In this document: positions 1-8,144 of the stretch, in pieces
Position numbering within the stretch: the stretch's first letter is position 1
Layout: the number at the start of each line of letters is the position of its first letter
Source: Nocardiopsis sp. N85
Lineage (GTDB): Bacteria > Actinomycetota > Actinomycetes > Streptosporangiales > Streptosporangiaceae
DNA length: 64,000 bases
NCBI RefSeq assembly: GCF_028882275.1
Contig: NZ_JARBUT010000001.1
Location: 372,001 to 436,000, forward strand
Direction of reading: 5' to 3'
The notes under the pieces: model-generated
What the model was told of the DNA's origin: nothing
Databases searched by the model: none
Seen by the model: only the letters and a program-made list of their open reading frames with translations
Position numbers and translations under genes: made by a program

Positions 1-30
1 TCCGGGCCCCGGCGCACGGCCTCGACGCGG

Positions 31-1020
31 CTACAGACCTCGGGGGACCATCGTGGCGATGTCCACCAACGCCTCGCCGGGATCCTCGACGGAGGTCGAC
101 AACGCCGTCTCCACCCGGTTCAACGCCCGCTCCAACAGATCCGGGGCGTCGTAGGGCAGCCACCGCACCCGCGGATCACGGCGGAACCACGACTCCTGAC
201 GGCGGACGAACCGACGGGTGGCCTGGGCGGTGGCCGCCTTGGCCTCCTCCTCCGACAACTCCCCGTCCAGCTGCGCCAGCGCCTGGGCGTACCCGAGCGC
301 CTTGGCCGCGGTGCGCCCCTCGCGCAGTCCCTGGGAGTCCAACCTTCGGACCTCGTCGAGCAGGCCCTTCTCCCACATGCGCTCCACCCGCAGGTCGACG
401 CGCTCGTCCAGTTCCGGGCGCGGCGCGTTCAGCCCGATCTGGGCGCACGGGTAGAAGGGCGTGTGATCGGGCAGGGTCGCCGTGAACGGCCGTCCCGTCA
501 GCTCGATGACCTCCAGCGCCCGCACGATCCGTCGACCGTTGCCGGGCAGAATGGCCCGCGCCGCCGCCGGATCGGACTCCGCCAACCGGGCGTGCAGGAC
601 ACCGGGACCCACGTCGGCCAGCTCCGACTCCAGGCGGGCGCGCACCTCGGGGTCGGTGCCGGGGAAGTCCAGATGGTCCAGGACCGCGCGCACGTACAGC
701 CCGGACCCACCCACCAGGATCGGCAGGACGTCGCGGTCGGCGCAGTCCTCGACCCGTTCGCGGGCCATCGTCTGATAACTCGCGACGTCGGCCGGCTCGG
801 TGACGTCCCACACGTCCAACAGATGGTGGGGCACCCCCCGCCGCTCCTCCTCGGAGAGCTTGGCGGTGCCGATGTCCATTCCCCGGTACAGCTGCATGGA
901 GTCGGCGTTGATCACCTCACCGCGACGACCGACGCGCTCTTCCAAGCGCAGGGCCATCTCCACGGCCAGGTCGGATTTGCCCACGGCGGTCGGACCCACG
1001 ACCGCGATCACCTTGATCAT
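31..1020 (-). CDS. miaA: tRNA dimethylallyltransferase MiaA
   Basis: The enzyme transfers a dimethylallyl group from DMAPP to N6 of A37 in tRNAs reading UNN codons, the first step toward ms2i6A. The 329-residue protein is close to the usual 300-320. It opens with the P-loop GPTAVGKS (residues 9-16), followed by the family motif with Asp40, Ser41 and Gln43 and the stretch GMDIGTAK at 47-54. The start is the ATG at 1020. It diverges from dapF across 132 bp that hold a large dyad. Proximity of miaA, dapF and hflX is a known actinobacterial arrangement, which supports the call. I see nothing odd in the gene itself. Confidence 0.96.
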   Translation of the reverse strand: MIKVIAVVGPTAVGKSDLAVEMALRLEERVGRRGEVINADSMQLYRGMDIGTAKLSEEERRGVPHHLLDVWDVTEPADVASYQTMARERVEDCADRDVLPILVGGSGLYVRAVLDHLDFPGTDPEVRARLESELADVGPGVLHARLAESDPAAARAILPGNGRRIVRALEVIELTGRPFTATLPDHTPFYPCAQIGLNAPRPELDERVDLRVERMWEKGLLDEVRRLDSQGLREGRTAAKALGYAQALAQLDGELSEEEAKAATAQATRRFVRRQESWFRRDPRVRWLPYDAPDLLERALNRVETALSTSVEDPGEALVDIATMVPRGL

Positions 1021-1064
1021 CTTCTCAGCCTAAGCCGCGTCGGGGCCGGTCCGGACGGTCCTGC

Positions 1065-1126
1065 CCTCAGAGGTCGTTCGAGGGGACCCGAAGGTGTCCT
1101 CGAAGAACCTTTCCTGACCTCTGAGG
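1065..1126. promoter_or_regulatory. Nested dyad in the miaA/dapF divergent promoter region
   Basis: A perfect 11-bp inverted repeat, CCTCAGAGGTC at 1065-1075 and GACCTCTGAGG at 1116-1126, encloses a second one, TTCGAGG at 1077-1083 and CCTCGAA at 1098-1104. It lies only 27 bp upstream of the dapF start, between two divergent genes, so it is more likely an operator or a leader structure of dapF than a terminator. No regulator is known to me for this sequence. Confidence 0.5.
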
Positions 1127-1152
1127 ACCCTTGTGGGCACTAATCTGGGCGC

Positions 1153-1971
1153 ATGCGATTCGCCAAGGGCCACGGCACCGAGAACGACTTCGTGATCCTC
1201 CCCGACCCCGAAGGGGAGCTCGACCTCACGGAGGCGGACGTCCGACTGCTGTGCGATCGACGCGCCGGCATCGGCGGCGACGGCATCCTGCGCGTGGTGC
1301 GCACCCGCGCGCTGGGCGAGACGCTCGCCCCGTCCGCCCGGACCGCCGAGCGCACCGGGTGGTTCATGGACTACCGCAACGCCGACGGGAGCATCGCCGA
1401 GATGTGCGGGAACGGGGTGCGGGTGTTCGCCCGCTACCTCCGCCACGCCGGGCTCGTGGACGCCGACCGATTCGAGGTCGGCACCCGCGACGGCGCCAAG
1501 CCGGTCGTGATCGAGGCGAACGGCGACGTCACCGTGGACATGGGCCGGGTGGAGCGCCTGGGGACCTCCTCGGCCGAGCTCGCCGACCGTAAGGTGCACG
1601 GCATCCGCATCTCCGTGGGCAACCCGCACCTGGCCTGCGAGATCGCGGCGCCGGTGGCCGAGGTGGACCTCACCGGTTCGCCGGTGCTGGACCCCGACGC
1701 GTTCCCCGAGGGCGCCAACGTCGAGGTCTACAACGAGGTCGGTCCGGGCCTGCTGGAGATGCGCGTCCACGAGCGCGGCGCCGGGGAGACCCGCTCCTGC
1801 GGCACCGGCATCGTGGCCACGGCCGCGGCCGCCACCCCGCCGGGGGAGGGCGCCACCTGGCGGGTGCGCGTCCTCGGCGGCGAGTGCACCGTGTTCCTCG
1901 ACGCCGACGGGGCCCGGCTGCGGGGCCCCGCCGTCATCATCGCCGAGGGCGACACCACTCTCGTGTCCTGA
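1153..1971 (+). CDS. dapF: Diaminopimelate epimerase DapF
   Basis: DapF is a cofactor-independent racemase that converts LL-diaminopimelate to the meso form for peptidoglycan and lysine synthesis in the cytoplasm. The 272-residue protein has both catalytic cysteines in their motifs: Cys85 in MCGNG and Cys216 in SCGTG. It also has the N-terminal GTENDF segment. Length matches the family. It diverges from miaA and converges on the CU044_5270-type gene, with a 12-bp stem terminator between the stops. The nested dyad just upstream may control it. Confidence 0.97.
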   Translation: MRFAKGHGTENDFVILPDPEGELDLTEADVRLLCDRRAGIGGDGILRVVRTRALGETLAPSARTAERTGWFMDYRNADGSIAEMCGNGVRVFARYLRHAGLVDADRFEVGTRDGAKPVVIEANGDVTVDMGRVERLGTSSAELADRKVHGIRISVGNPHLACEIAAPVAEVDLTGSPVLDPDAFPEGANVEVYNEVGPGLLEMRVHERGAGETRSCGTGIVATAAAATPPGEGATWRVRVLGGECTVFLDADGARLRGPAVIIAEGDTTLVS

Positions 1972-1974
1972 CGT

Positions 1975-2014
1975 CGTCGGCGCCGGACCCGGGGAAGAGG
2001 GGCCGGCGCCGACG
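1975..2014. terminator. Bidirectional terminator between dapF and the sigma-partner gene
   Basis: A perfect 12-bp stem (1975-1986 with 2003-2014) and a 16-nt loop start four bases after the dapF stop and end six bases before the stop of the convergent gene. There is no T-tract, as is common in high-GC actinomycetes. Confidence 0.75.
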
Positions 2015-2019
2015 TCCGG

Positions 2020-3114
2020 TCAGGGGGTCTCGCCGATCCCGGTGACCCAGCCGGACCACAGGACGGTCCGGTAGAGGATGGTCACCGGGAGTTCCAGCCC
2101 GTGCTCGTCGAGGGAGTGGTCGCTCCGCTCCTCCTCGACGAGGGTGACGTCGCGGTAGAGGACCTCCCCGGTCTCCGGGCGGAGGACGTAGCGGTACTCG
2201 TGGGTCTGGACGCCGTTCGATACCCGGACCTGGAAGAGCTCGCCCTCGCGGTCGACCGGGTCCCGGGTGGGACCGGCGTACGCGACGCCGGGGAACCCGG
2301 CGAGGACGCGCAGGGTCGCGGCCCGCTCGTCCCCGTCGAGGGGGCGGTGGTCGTAGAGGTGGTTCAGCGCGTTGACGAGGACGTCGTCGGCGAAGGGGGC
2401 GTCGGCCGGGACGTCGTCCAGACCCCAAGTGAGCAGGGTCAGGGTCAGTTCGTCGGTACCGGTGGGCAGGTCCCGGGGGAGCACGAGGCTTTCGTGGAGG
2501 GTCTCCTCGTGCTCGCGGTTCCGATCCGCGAGGAAGTCCCGGTGCTCCTCGACGTCACCACCGGTCTCCTCGGCCTCTCCGGCGGTGCCGACCTCGCGCA
2601 TGTCGCCGTCCGGCCCCTGCCAGTACCGCCACTCGTAGGGGATGAACCCGGCGCTGCGCAGGTCGTCCTCGCTCGGTTCCTCCTCGGCGAAGCCCGTGAT
2701 GACCAGCAGTTCCTTGCCGGTGGAGGAGACGTGCGCGGTGTCCCCCTCTCCCGGGGCGTCGCCGGAGGTCTCGGCGAGGTCGGCCAGGGCGAGCAGCCGC
2801 TCGGCACCGGGTTCGGGGGTCCCCCCCGTGACGGTGAGGGGCTCGGGCGGTGCCGCGTAGGCGGCCGGGATCCCGGCCGTACCACCACCGGTGCCGCCGA
2901 TGCCGACGAACAGGGCGACGGCGGTCGCGGCGGCGACGGTGGTGGCCCCCGCGAGAACGGGGACCCTGCGCCACAGGGGACGGCGGGCGGGGGAGGCGTC
3001 GAGCATGGCGATGGCCTTCGTACGTGCGCGTTGACGATCGGAGAAGCCGACGGACTCGCCGGCGCGGGGGTCGCTGTCGTTCAGGAGCGCGCGAAGCGCG
3101 GTGACGTCGTCCAC
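2020..3114 (-). CDS. CU044_5270 family membrane protein, partner of an ECF sigma factor
   Basis: A 364-residue protein with a cytoplasmic N-terminus of about 50 residues, one membrane segment at about 51-72 and a large extracytoplasmic domain. The layout resembles a membrane-bound anti-sigma or sigma-coupled sensor, and I recognise the sequence as the actinobacterial CU044_5270 type found after ECF sigma genes. There is no zinc-binding HxxxCxxC motif in the N-terminal part, so a ZAS-type anti-sigma domain is not shown. The GTG start at 3114 has GAGAGGA upstream and lies inside the end of the sigma gene (34-nt overlap), which suggests translational coupling. Its function as anti-sigma factor is inferred from position and topology. 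Confidence 0.75.
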   Translation of the reverse strand: MDDVTALRALLNDSDPRAGESVGFSDRQRARTKAIAMLDASPARRPLWRRVPVLAGATTVAAATAVALFVGIGGTGGGTAGIPAAYAAPPEPLTVTGGTPEPGAERLLALADLAETSGDAPGEGDTAHVSSTGKELLVITGFAEEEPSEDDLRSAGFIPYEWRYWQGPDGDMREVGTAGEAEETGGDVEEHRDFLADRNREHEETLHESLVLPRDLPTGTDELTLTLLTWGLDDVPADAPFADDVLVNALNHLYDHRPLDGDERAATLRVLAGFPGVAYAGPTRDPVDREGELFQVRVSNGVQTHEYRYVLRPETGEVLYRDVTLVEEERSDHSLDEHGLELPVTILYRTVLWSGWVTGIGETP

Positions 3115-3656
3115 GACGCGTCCTCTCTGTCGGGGGTGTTCTCGGGGAGGTCCGCGTCGTCCATGAGCGACCGGAGGCGTCGGCGGGCACGGTGCAGGCG
3201 TCCCCGCGCGGTGACGGGCGCACAGCCCACCACCCGGGCGGCCTCCCGACTGCTCAGGCCCTCCCAGGTCACGAGCATCACGAGCTCGCGATCGGTGTCG
3301 GAGAGTCCGGCCAGGGCGGCGAGCGCCGCTTGGCGGTGGACGACCTGCTCGGCGTCGTCCCGGGAGCTCCGCCAGAGCTCCTCCGGGGGTGTGGCGACCT
3401 CGCCCCGGTCGCGGACCTCGCGCAGCTTGGCGAGGGTGATGCGTCGGGCGCAGGCGTACAGCCAGGGCAGTTCCCGGCCCTCGGGGACCTTCTCGCGTCG
3501 GCGCCAGGCGACGACGAAGGCCTCCGAGGCGACGTCGTCGGCCAGGTCGGGGCCGACCCGGCGGCGGGCGTAGGAGTACACCGCGTCGTAGTGTCGCTCG
3601 AACAACGCGTTGAAGGCGGCGTGCTCGGGTGGGTCGCCGTCATGGTCTCTCGCCAT
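3081..3656 (-). CDS. ECF-type RNA polymerase sigma factor
   Basis: This is a small sigma-70 family factor of 191 residues. Region 2 is seen as an N-terminal FNALFERHYDAVYSYARRR segment followed by DLADDVASEAFVVAWRR. Region 4 is the C-terminal SDTDRELVMLVTWEGLSSREAA helix-turn-helix ending in RGRLHRARRRL. I chose the ATG at 3656 because a strong GAGGAGG lies six bases upstream. An in-frame GTG at 3677 has no such site. It overlaps the membrane-partner gene and follows glcF by 148 bp on the same strand without sharing its pathway. It probably controls its own promoter and a small envelope or metabolic regulon, but targets cannot be read from the sequence. Confidence 0.85.
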   Translation of the reverse strand: MARDHDGDPPEHAAFNALFERHYDAVYSYARRRVGPDLADDVASEAFVVAWRRREKVPEGRELPWLYACARRITLAKLREVRDRGEVATPPEELWRSSRDDAEQVVHRQAALAALAGLSDTDRELVMLVTWEGLSSREAARVVGCAPVTARGRLHRARRRLRSLMDDADLPENTPDREDASWTTSPRFARS

Positions 3657-3804
3657 GGGCAACCTCCTCTCTGTCACCCTCTTGTGTCGCCCGGGCGGGC
3701 GTTGTTCGAGGGGCGGGAGGAGAAATCCGCGCCCGGCCGTGTGATCCGGGTCATGGCAAGGGTCCGCGGGCGGAGAGAACAGCGTATGCGCGGACGGGGA
3801 CCGG

Positions 3805-5118
3805 TCAGGGGCGGAGAAGGCGCTCCACCGGCAGGCCGCGCAGAGAGGCGTCCAGCAACCGGGCCGTGTGCGTCACCGCCATCGGGGTGCCCGCGCGGTC
3901 CAGGGCCGAGGCGATCTGGAGCGAGCATCCCGGATTGCCCGACACCAGCAGGTCGGCCCCGGTCGACGCCGCGTCGGCGGCCTTGCGGTCGCCGAGTTCC
4001 CGGGCCGGCTCCGGCTTGAGCAGGTTGTACACGCCCGCCGACCCGCAGCAGATCTCCGCGTCGGGCAGGTCCGACACCCTCAGCTCCGGGATCGCCGCGA
4101 GCAGCGCGCGCGGCTGTCGGGTGACCCCCTGGCCGTGGGACAGGTGGCAGGCGTCGTGGTAGACCGCGTGCAGGGGGATCGGGTGCCGCTCGGCGACCGG
4201 GCCGAGCTCTACCAGGAACTCGGAGAGGTCCACGACCTTCGCGGCGAAGGCCCGACCGCGACGCACCCACGACTCGTCTTCGCCGGCCTCGGCCAGTACC
4301 CGGTCGGTGTGGCGCATCCCCGACCCGCAGCCCGCCGAGTTGACCACGATCCGCTCCACGTCGGCGCGCTCGAAGCACGCGATGAGCGCCTTGGCGAATC
4401 CGGCCGCCTCCGCGCCGCGTCCGGCGTGCCCCGACAGCGAACCGCAGCACCCCTGGTCGCGGGGGATCACGACGTCGCAGCCCTCCATCGCCAGCACCCG
4501 GGCCGTCGCCGTGTTCACCTCCGGGAAGAAGGCGTCCTGCACGCACCCCAGCGGCATTCCCACCCGTGCCCGTACCCGGCCCACCGCCGGGACCCGTTCC
4601 GGGAGCGCGGGAGGACGGGCCGACAGCGGCGGCGCGACGCGCTCCATGGTGGCCAGCGCGGGGGAGACCCGCTCCAGCAGCCCCGACCGGCGCACCAGCG
4701 ACGACGCCCCCGACGCCTGGTAGGCGCGCAGCGGCCCGCGCAGCAGCCGCAACCGGCGCCGGTGGGGGAACAGCGCGAAGATCGCCCCGCGCAGCGCCCG
4801 CTCGGGCAGGGGGCGGTCGTGCTCCTCCTCCACCCGGATCCGCGTGTGCTCGATGAGCGCGTCGTAGGCCACCCCGGACGGGCACGCCGTCACGCACGCC
4901 AGACACCCCAGACAGTTGTCGAAGTGGCCGACCGCCGCCTCGGTCAGCACGTCGTCGTGGGTCTGCGCCATGAGGTGGATGCGCCCCCGAGGGGAATCCA
5001 TCTCCTGCCCCCACAGCACGTGGGTGGGACAGGTGGGCAGGCAGAAGCCGCAGTGGACACAGTCGCCCAGCAGGTCCTCGAAGGACCGCGCGGTCGTCGG
5101 TTCGGACGGGTCGGTCAC
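3805..5118 (-). CDS. glcF: Glycolate oxidase iron-sulfur subunit GlcF
   Basis: GlcF is the electron-transfer subunit of membrane-associated glycolate oxidase, which passes electrons from GlcD/GlcE to the quinone pool. The 437-residue protein has two ferredoxin-type cysteine clusters near the N-terminus, CVHCGFCLPTCP and CLGCLACVTACP. Two C-terminal cysteine-rich (CCG-type) domains follow, with CCGSLSGHAG and CCGSAGVYN. The GTG start at 5118 shares four bases with the glcE stop and has GGAGG upstream, so it is translationally coupled. Length agrees with E. coli GlcF (about 407). It is last in the operon glcD-glcE-glcF. Confidence 0.93.
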   Translation of the reverse strand: MTDPSEPTTARSFEDLLGDCVHCGFCLPTCPTHVLWGQEMDSPRGRIHLMAQTHDDVLTEAAVGHFDNCLGCLACVTACPSGVAYDALIEHTRIRVEEEHDRPLPERALRGAIFALFPHRRRLRLLRGPLRAYQASGASSLVRRSGLLERVSPALATMERVAPPLSARPPALPERVPAVGRVRARVGMPLGCVQDAFFPEVNTATARVLAMEGCDVVIPRDQGCCGSLSGHAGRGAEAAGFAKALIACFERADVERIVVNSAGCGSGMRHTDRVLAEAGEDESWVRRGRAFAAKVVDLSEFLVELGPVAERHPIPLHAVYHDACHLSHGQGVTRQPRALLAAIPELRVSDLPDAEICCGSAGVYNLLKPEPARELGDRKAADAASTGADLLVSGNPGCSLQIASALDRAGTPMAVTHTARLLDASLRGLPVERLLRP

Positions 5119-6461
5119 GGTTCCTCCCGGAGGTCGTCGGGTCTGTCGGTCACGAAACGGCCGGGCGCCAGCCGATGGCCGGGGTCCAGCGCGTCCTTGA
5201 TCGCGCGCATCACCGCCAGGCCGGGTACCTCGCCCCACAGGTCCACGCCCGCCTCGTGGACGTGCGGTTCGGCGCGCAGCACCGTCGCCGACCACTCGGG
5301 GACCGAGCGCAGCCCCTCCAGGAGAAGGCCGATCACCTCGGCGGACGCGCCCGGCGGGACGGCGACGACCAGGGCTCCCGCCCGTGCCGACCCGGTCGTG
5401 CGGAGGTCCGTTCCCACGGCATCGCCCAGTTCGGCCGCACGGGCGGCCGCCGCCGCGCTCCGCGCCGGGGGCACGGACAGCCGGATCAGCGTCCCCTCGG
5501 TGGGCAGCAGCCCCCAACCGTCGGGGAGCCGGTCGGTCACCCGCACCCCGTTCTCCGGGGCACGGTCGGACGAGGTGGCGTCCTCGGTGCCGCCGTGTCC
5601 CTCGCCCCGGGCCATCGCCGTCCCACCGTCCCCGGGCGTGCCGCGGCCCTCGACGGCCAGGGCGGCGCCCAGGACGCGGACGGTCTCGTCCGCGCGGGCC
5701 TCGACCCCGGCGGAGGTGCCCTCCAGGACCACGTGGAGATGGGACCGCCCACCCGGCGCACGGTCGAGTTCCACGGCGGCGGGCACCACGGTGCTCCGGC
5801 GCAACGCGGCCAGAGCGCGCGTCGCGGCCTCGCGGGACGGCAGGGGCGCGTCGAGGACGCGCAGCGCGGGCGGCAGCGGGTGCAGCCGGAAGGCCGCCGA
5901 GGCGATGACGCCCAGCGTTCCGTACCCGCCGGTGTGCAGTTTGGCCAGGTCGTACCCGGCGACGTTCTTCACCACCCGACCGCCGCTGCGGGCGACGACC
6001 CCGTCGGCGCGCACCACCGTCATCCCGATGACCAGGTTCCGCAGCGTCCCGGTGCGCAGGCGGCGCGGCCCGCAGACGCCCGTGGCGAGCAGGCCGCCCA
6101 CGGTCCCCCCGGCCCGGACGGGGTCCACCGACAGGCGTTGACCCGCCTTCGCGAGCGTCGCCGTCAGCTCGGCCACCGGGGTGCCCGCGCCGACCTCCAC
6201 CACCAGATCGCCCGCGTCGTGGTCGATCCACGTCAGCGCGCCGGTGTCCACCAGCAGGTCCACGGTGCGCGGCCGGCCGCCCCAGTCCTGCGCGGTGCCT
6301 CCGCCGCGCACCGCCACCGACCAGCCGCGTTCGGCGGCCCCGGCCAGCAGACGGCCCAACGTCTCCGTGTCCCGCGGCCGTGCCACGTGCGTCGGGACGA
6401 CACCGCACACGGCGTCGTCCGGCCCGCCCGCGCGGACGTCTTCGATCCCCTGCCGCGTCAC
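5115..6461 (-). CDS. glcE: Glycolate oxidase FAD-binding subunit GlcE
   Basis: This is the second flavin subunit of glycolate oxidase. The 448-residue product has a PCMH-type FAD-binding domain: WSVAVRGGGTAQDWG near residue 50, VEVGAGTPVAEL, a VRAGGTVGGLLATG segment and KNVAGYDLAKL. The middle (about 250-330) is Gly/Ser/Asp-rich and poorly conserved, making the protein longer than E. coli GlcE (about 350). I chose the GTG at 6461, 14 bp after the glcD stop, since upstream codons would run into glcD. The stop overlaps the glcF start by four bases. Assignment rests on fold and on position between glcD and glcF. Confidence 0.88.
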   Translation of the reverse strand: MTRQGIEDVRAGGPDDAVCGVVPTHVARPRDTETLGRLLAGAAERGWSVAVRGGGTAQDWGGRPRTVDLLVDTGALTWIDHDAGDLVVEVGAGTPVAELTATLAKAGQRLSVDPVRAGGTVGGLLATGVCGPRRLRTGTLRNLVIGMTVVRADGVVARSGGRVVKNVAGYDLAKLHTGGYGTLGVIASAAFRLHPLPPALRVLDAPLPSREAATRALAALRRSTVVPAAVELDRAPGGRSHLHVVLEGTSAGVEARADETVRVLGAALAVEGRGTPGDGGTAMARGEGHGGTEDATSSDRAPENGVRVTDRLPDGWGLLPTEGTLIRLSVPPARSAAAAARAAELGDAVGTDLRTTGSARAGALVVAVPPGASAEVIGLLLEGLRSVPEWSATVLRAEPHVHEAGVDLWGEVPGLAVMRAIKDALDPGHRLAPGRFVTDRPDDLREEP

Positions 6462-6475
6462 ACCCGCCCCCTCGC

Positions 6476-7960
6476 TCAGAACTGTTCGGCCTCGCCCGAC
6501 TCCACCAGCGGGTGCGCACCCCGCCGTACCCCCGGTACCTCCCCGCACAGGCGGGGCGTGGGCAACAGCTTGTCCGGGTTGGCGATCCCCCTCGGATCCA
6601 GGGCACGGCGGAACAGGTCGAAGGTCTCCAGGTCGTCGGGGGAGTACATGCGCGGCATCTTGCACGCCTTGTCCACGCCCACGCCGTGCTCACCGGTGAT
6701 GGACCCGCCGTGTTCCACGCACAGGTCGAGGATGGCCCCCGACACCTCCTCGGCGCGTTCCGCCGCGCCGGGCTCGGCGTCGTCGAACAGCACCAACGGG
6801 TGCAGGTTGCCGTCCCCCGCGTGGAACACGTTGGCGACGCGGATGCCGCTCTCGGCCGACAGTTCGGTGATCCGGCGCAGCACCTCGGGCAGGGCGGTGC
6901 GGGGCACCACCCCGTCCTGGACGATGTAGGCGGGGCTGATCCGTCCCACGGCGGCGAAGGCCGACTTGCGGCCCTTCCAGATCCGGGCCCGTTCGTCCGC
7001 GTCGGCGGCGGTGCGGGTCTCGAACGCCCCGGCGGACGCGCACAGCCGGACGACCTCGGCGAGCTCCGCCTCCACCTCCACGGCCGGGCCGTCCAGCTCC
7101 ACGATGAGCACGCAGGCGGCGCCCGCCGGGTAATCGCAGGCCACGGCCGCCTCGGCGGCCTCGATGGCCAGGGCGTCCATCATCTCGATCGCCGAGGGCA
7201 GCACCCCCGCGGCGATGATCGCGCTCACCGCCCGTCCGCCGGCGTCCATGGAGGTGAACGCCGACAGCAGGGTCACGGTCCGCTCCGGTAGCCGGGTCAG
7301 GCCCACGGTGATCCGGGTGGCGATGCCGAGGGTGCCCTCGGAGCCGACGAAGGCGCCGATGAGGTCGTGGCCGGGCGCGTCCGGGGCCTTGCCGCCCAGG
7401 CGCAGGAGGGCGCCCTGGGGGGTGACCACGTCCAGACCGCGGACGTGGTCGACGGTGAACCCGTACTTGAGGCAGTGGGCGCCGCCGGAGTTCTCGGCGA
7501 CGTTGCCGCCCACCGAGCACACCTGCTGGCTGGAGGGATCGGGCGCGTAGTAGAGGCCGTACGGGGCGGCGGCCCGGCTGACGTCGAGGTTGGCCACCCC
7601 CGGTTCGACGACGGCGCACTCGTTGTCGGGATCGACCTCGATGATCCGGCGCATGCGCGACGTGGACAGCAGTACGCCCTCGGGGTGGGGGAGGGCACCC
7701 GCCGACAGGCCGGTGCCCGCGCCCCGGGGGACGAAGGGGACACCGGTCTCGGCGCACAGACGCACCACGGCGGTGACCTGTTCGGCGGTGGTGGGCAGGA
7801 CCACGACACCGGGGACCGCGCGGTGGCGGGTGAGGCCGTCGCTCTCGTAGACGCGGCGCCGCGAGGCGTCGGTGAGGACGCCGTCGCCGCCGCAGATCCG
7901 GCGCAGCCGGGGGACGAGCGCGGCCACGGCGGCCGGGATCGGGTGGGCGGTCTCGGTCAT
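6476..7960 (-). CDS. glcD: Glycolate oxidase catalytic subunit GlcD
   Basis: This FAD-linked oxidase subunit converts glycolate to glyoxylate. The 494-residue protein carries the PCMH FAD-binding signatures VPFVPRGAGTGLSAGA, VVEPGVANLDVS and GGNVAENSGGAHCLKYG, then an FAD-oxidase C-terminal domain with VFHAGDGNLHP and SITGEHGVGVDK. Its length equals that of E. coli GlcD (499). The ATG at 7960 has GGGAGG six bases upstream. It heads the operon, and malate synthase lies directly upstream on the same strand, so product and consumer of glyoxylate are adjacent. A D-lactate dehydrogenase role is possible for this family, but the glcDEF set and aceB favour glycolate. Confidence 0.93.
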   Translation of the reverse strand: MTETAHPIPAAVAALVPRLRRICGGDGVLTDASRRRVYESDGLTRHRAVPGVVVLPTTAEQVTAVVRLCAETGVPFVPRGAGTGLSAGALPHPEGVLLSTSRMRRIIEVDPDNECAVVEPGVANLDVSRAAAPYGLYYAPDPSSQQVCSVGGNVAENSGGAHCLKYGFTVDHVRGLDVVTPQGALLRLGGKAPDAPGHDLIGAFVGSEGTLGIATRITVGLTRLPERTVTLLSAFTSMDAGGRAVSAIIAAGVLPSAIEMMDALAIEAAEAAVACDYPAGAACVLIVELDGPAVEVEAELAEVVRLCASAGAFETRTAADADERARIWKGRKSAFAAVGRISPAYIVQDGVVPRTALPEVLRRITELSAESGIRVANVFHAGDGNLHPLVLFDDAEPGAAERAEEVSGAILDLCVEHGGSITGEHGVGVDKACKMPRMYSPDDLETFDLFRRALDPRGIANPDKLLPTPRLCGEVPGVRRGAHPLVESGEAEQF

Positions 7961-8095
7961 GGGCGCCTCCCGGGGCGTCTCCGGAGTCGGACCCTCCCGA
8001 TTCTCCGGTGGTGACCTCGCCTGGGAACGGTACGACCGCGTGTCCCACCACACAAGAGGTGGCGCGGAACTTGTTTCTCGTTGGGCGGAAGGAAA

Positions 8096-8127
8096 GGGGG
8101 CGGTGGTCCGGACGGACCACCGCCCCC
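8096..8127 (-). terminator. Terminator downstream of aceB
   Basis: A perfect 15-bp stem pairs 8096-8110 with 8113-8127 around a nominal 2-nt centre. It lies 18 bp after the aceB stop. It separates aceB from the glcDEF promoter region, so the two are separate transcription units. Confidence 0.8.
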
Positions 8128-8144
8128 GAGGGACCGTGACGCGG

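Noticed and set aside
8064..8090. Two GCGGAA half-sites upstream of glcD resembling the AllR-like operator
   Set aside because: Neither has a matching TTCCGC arm at the right distance; six-base matches are expected by chance.
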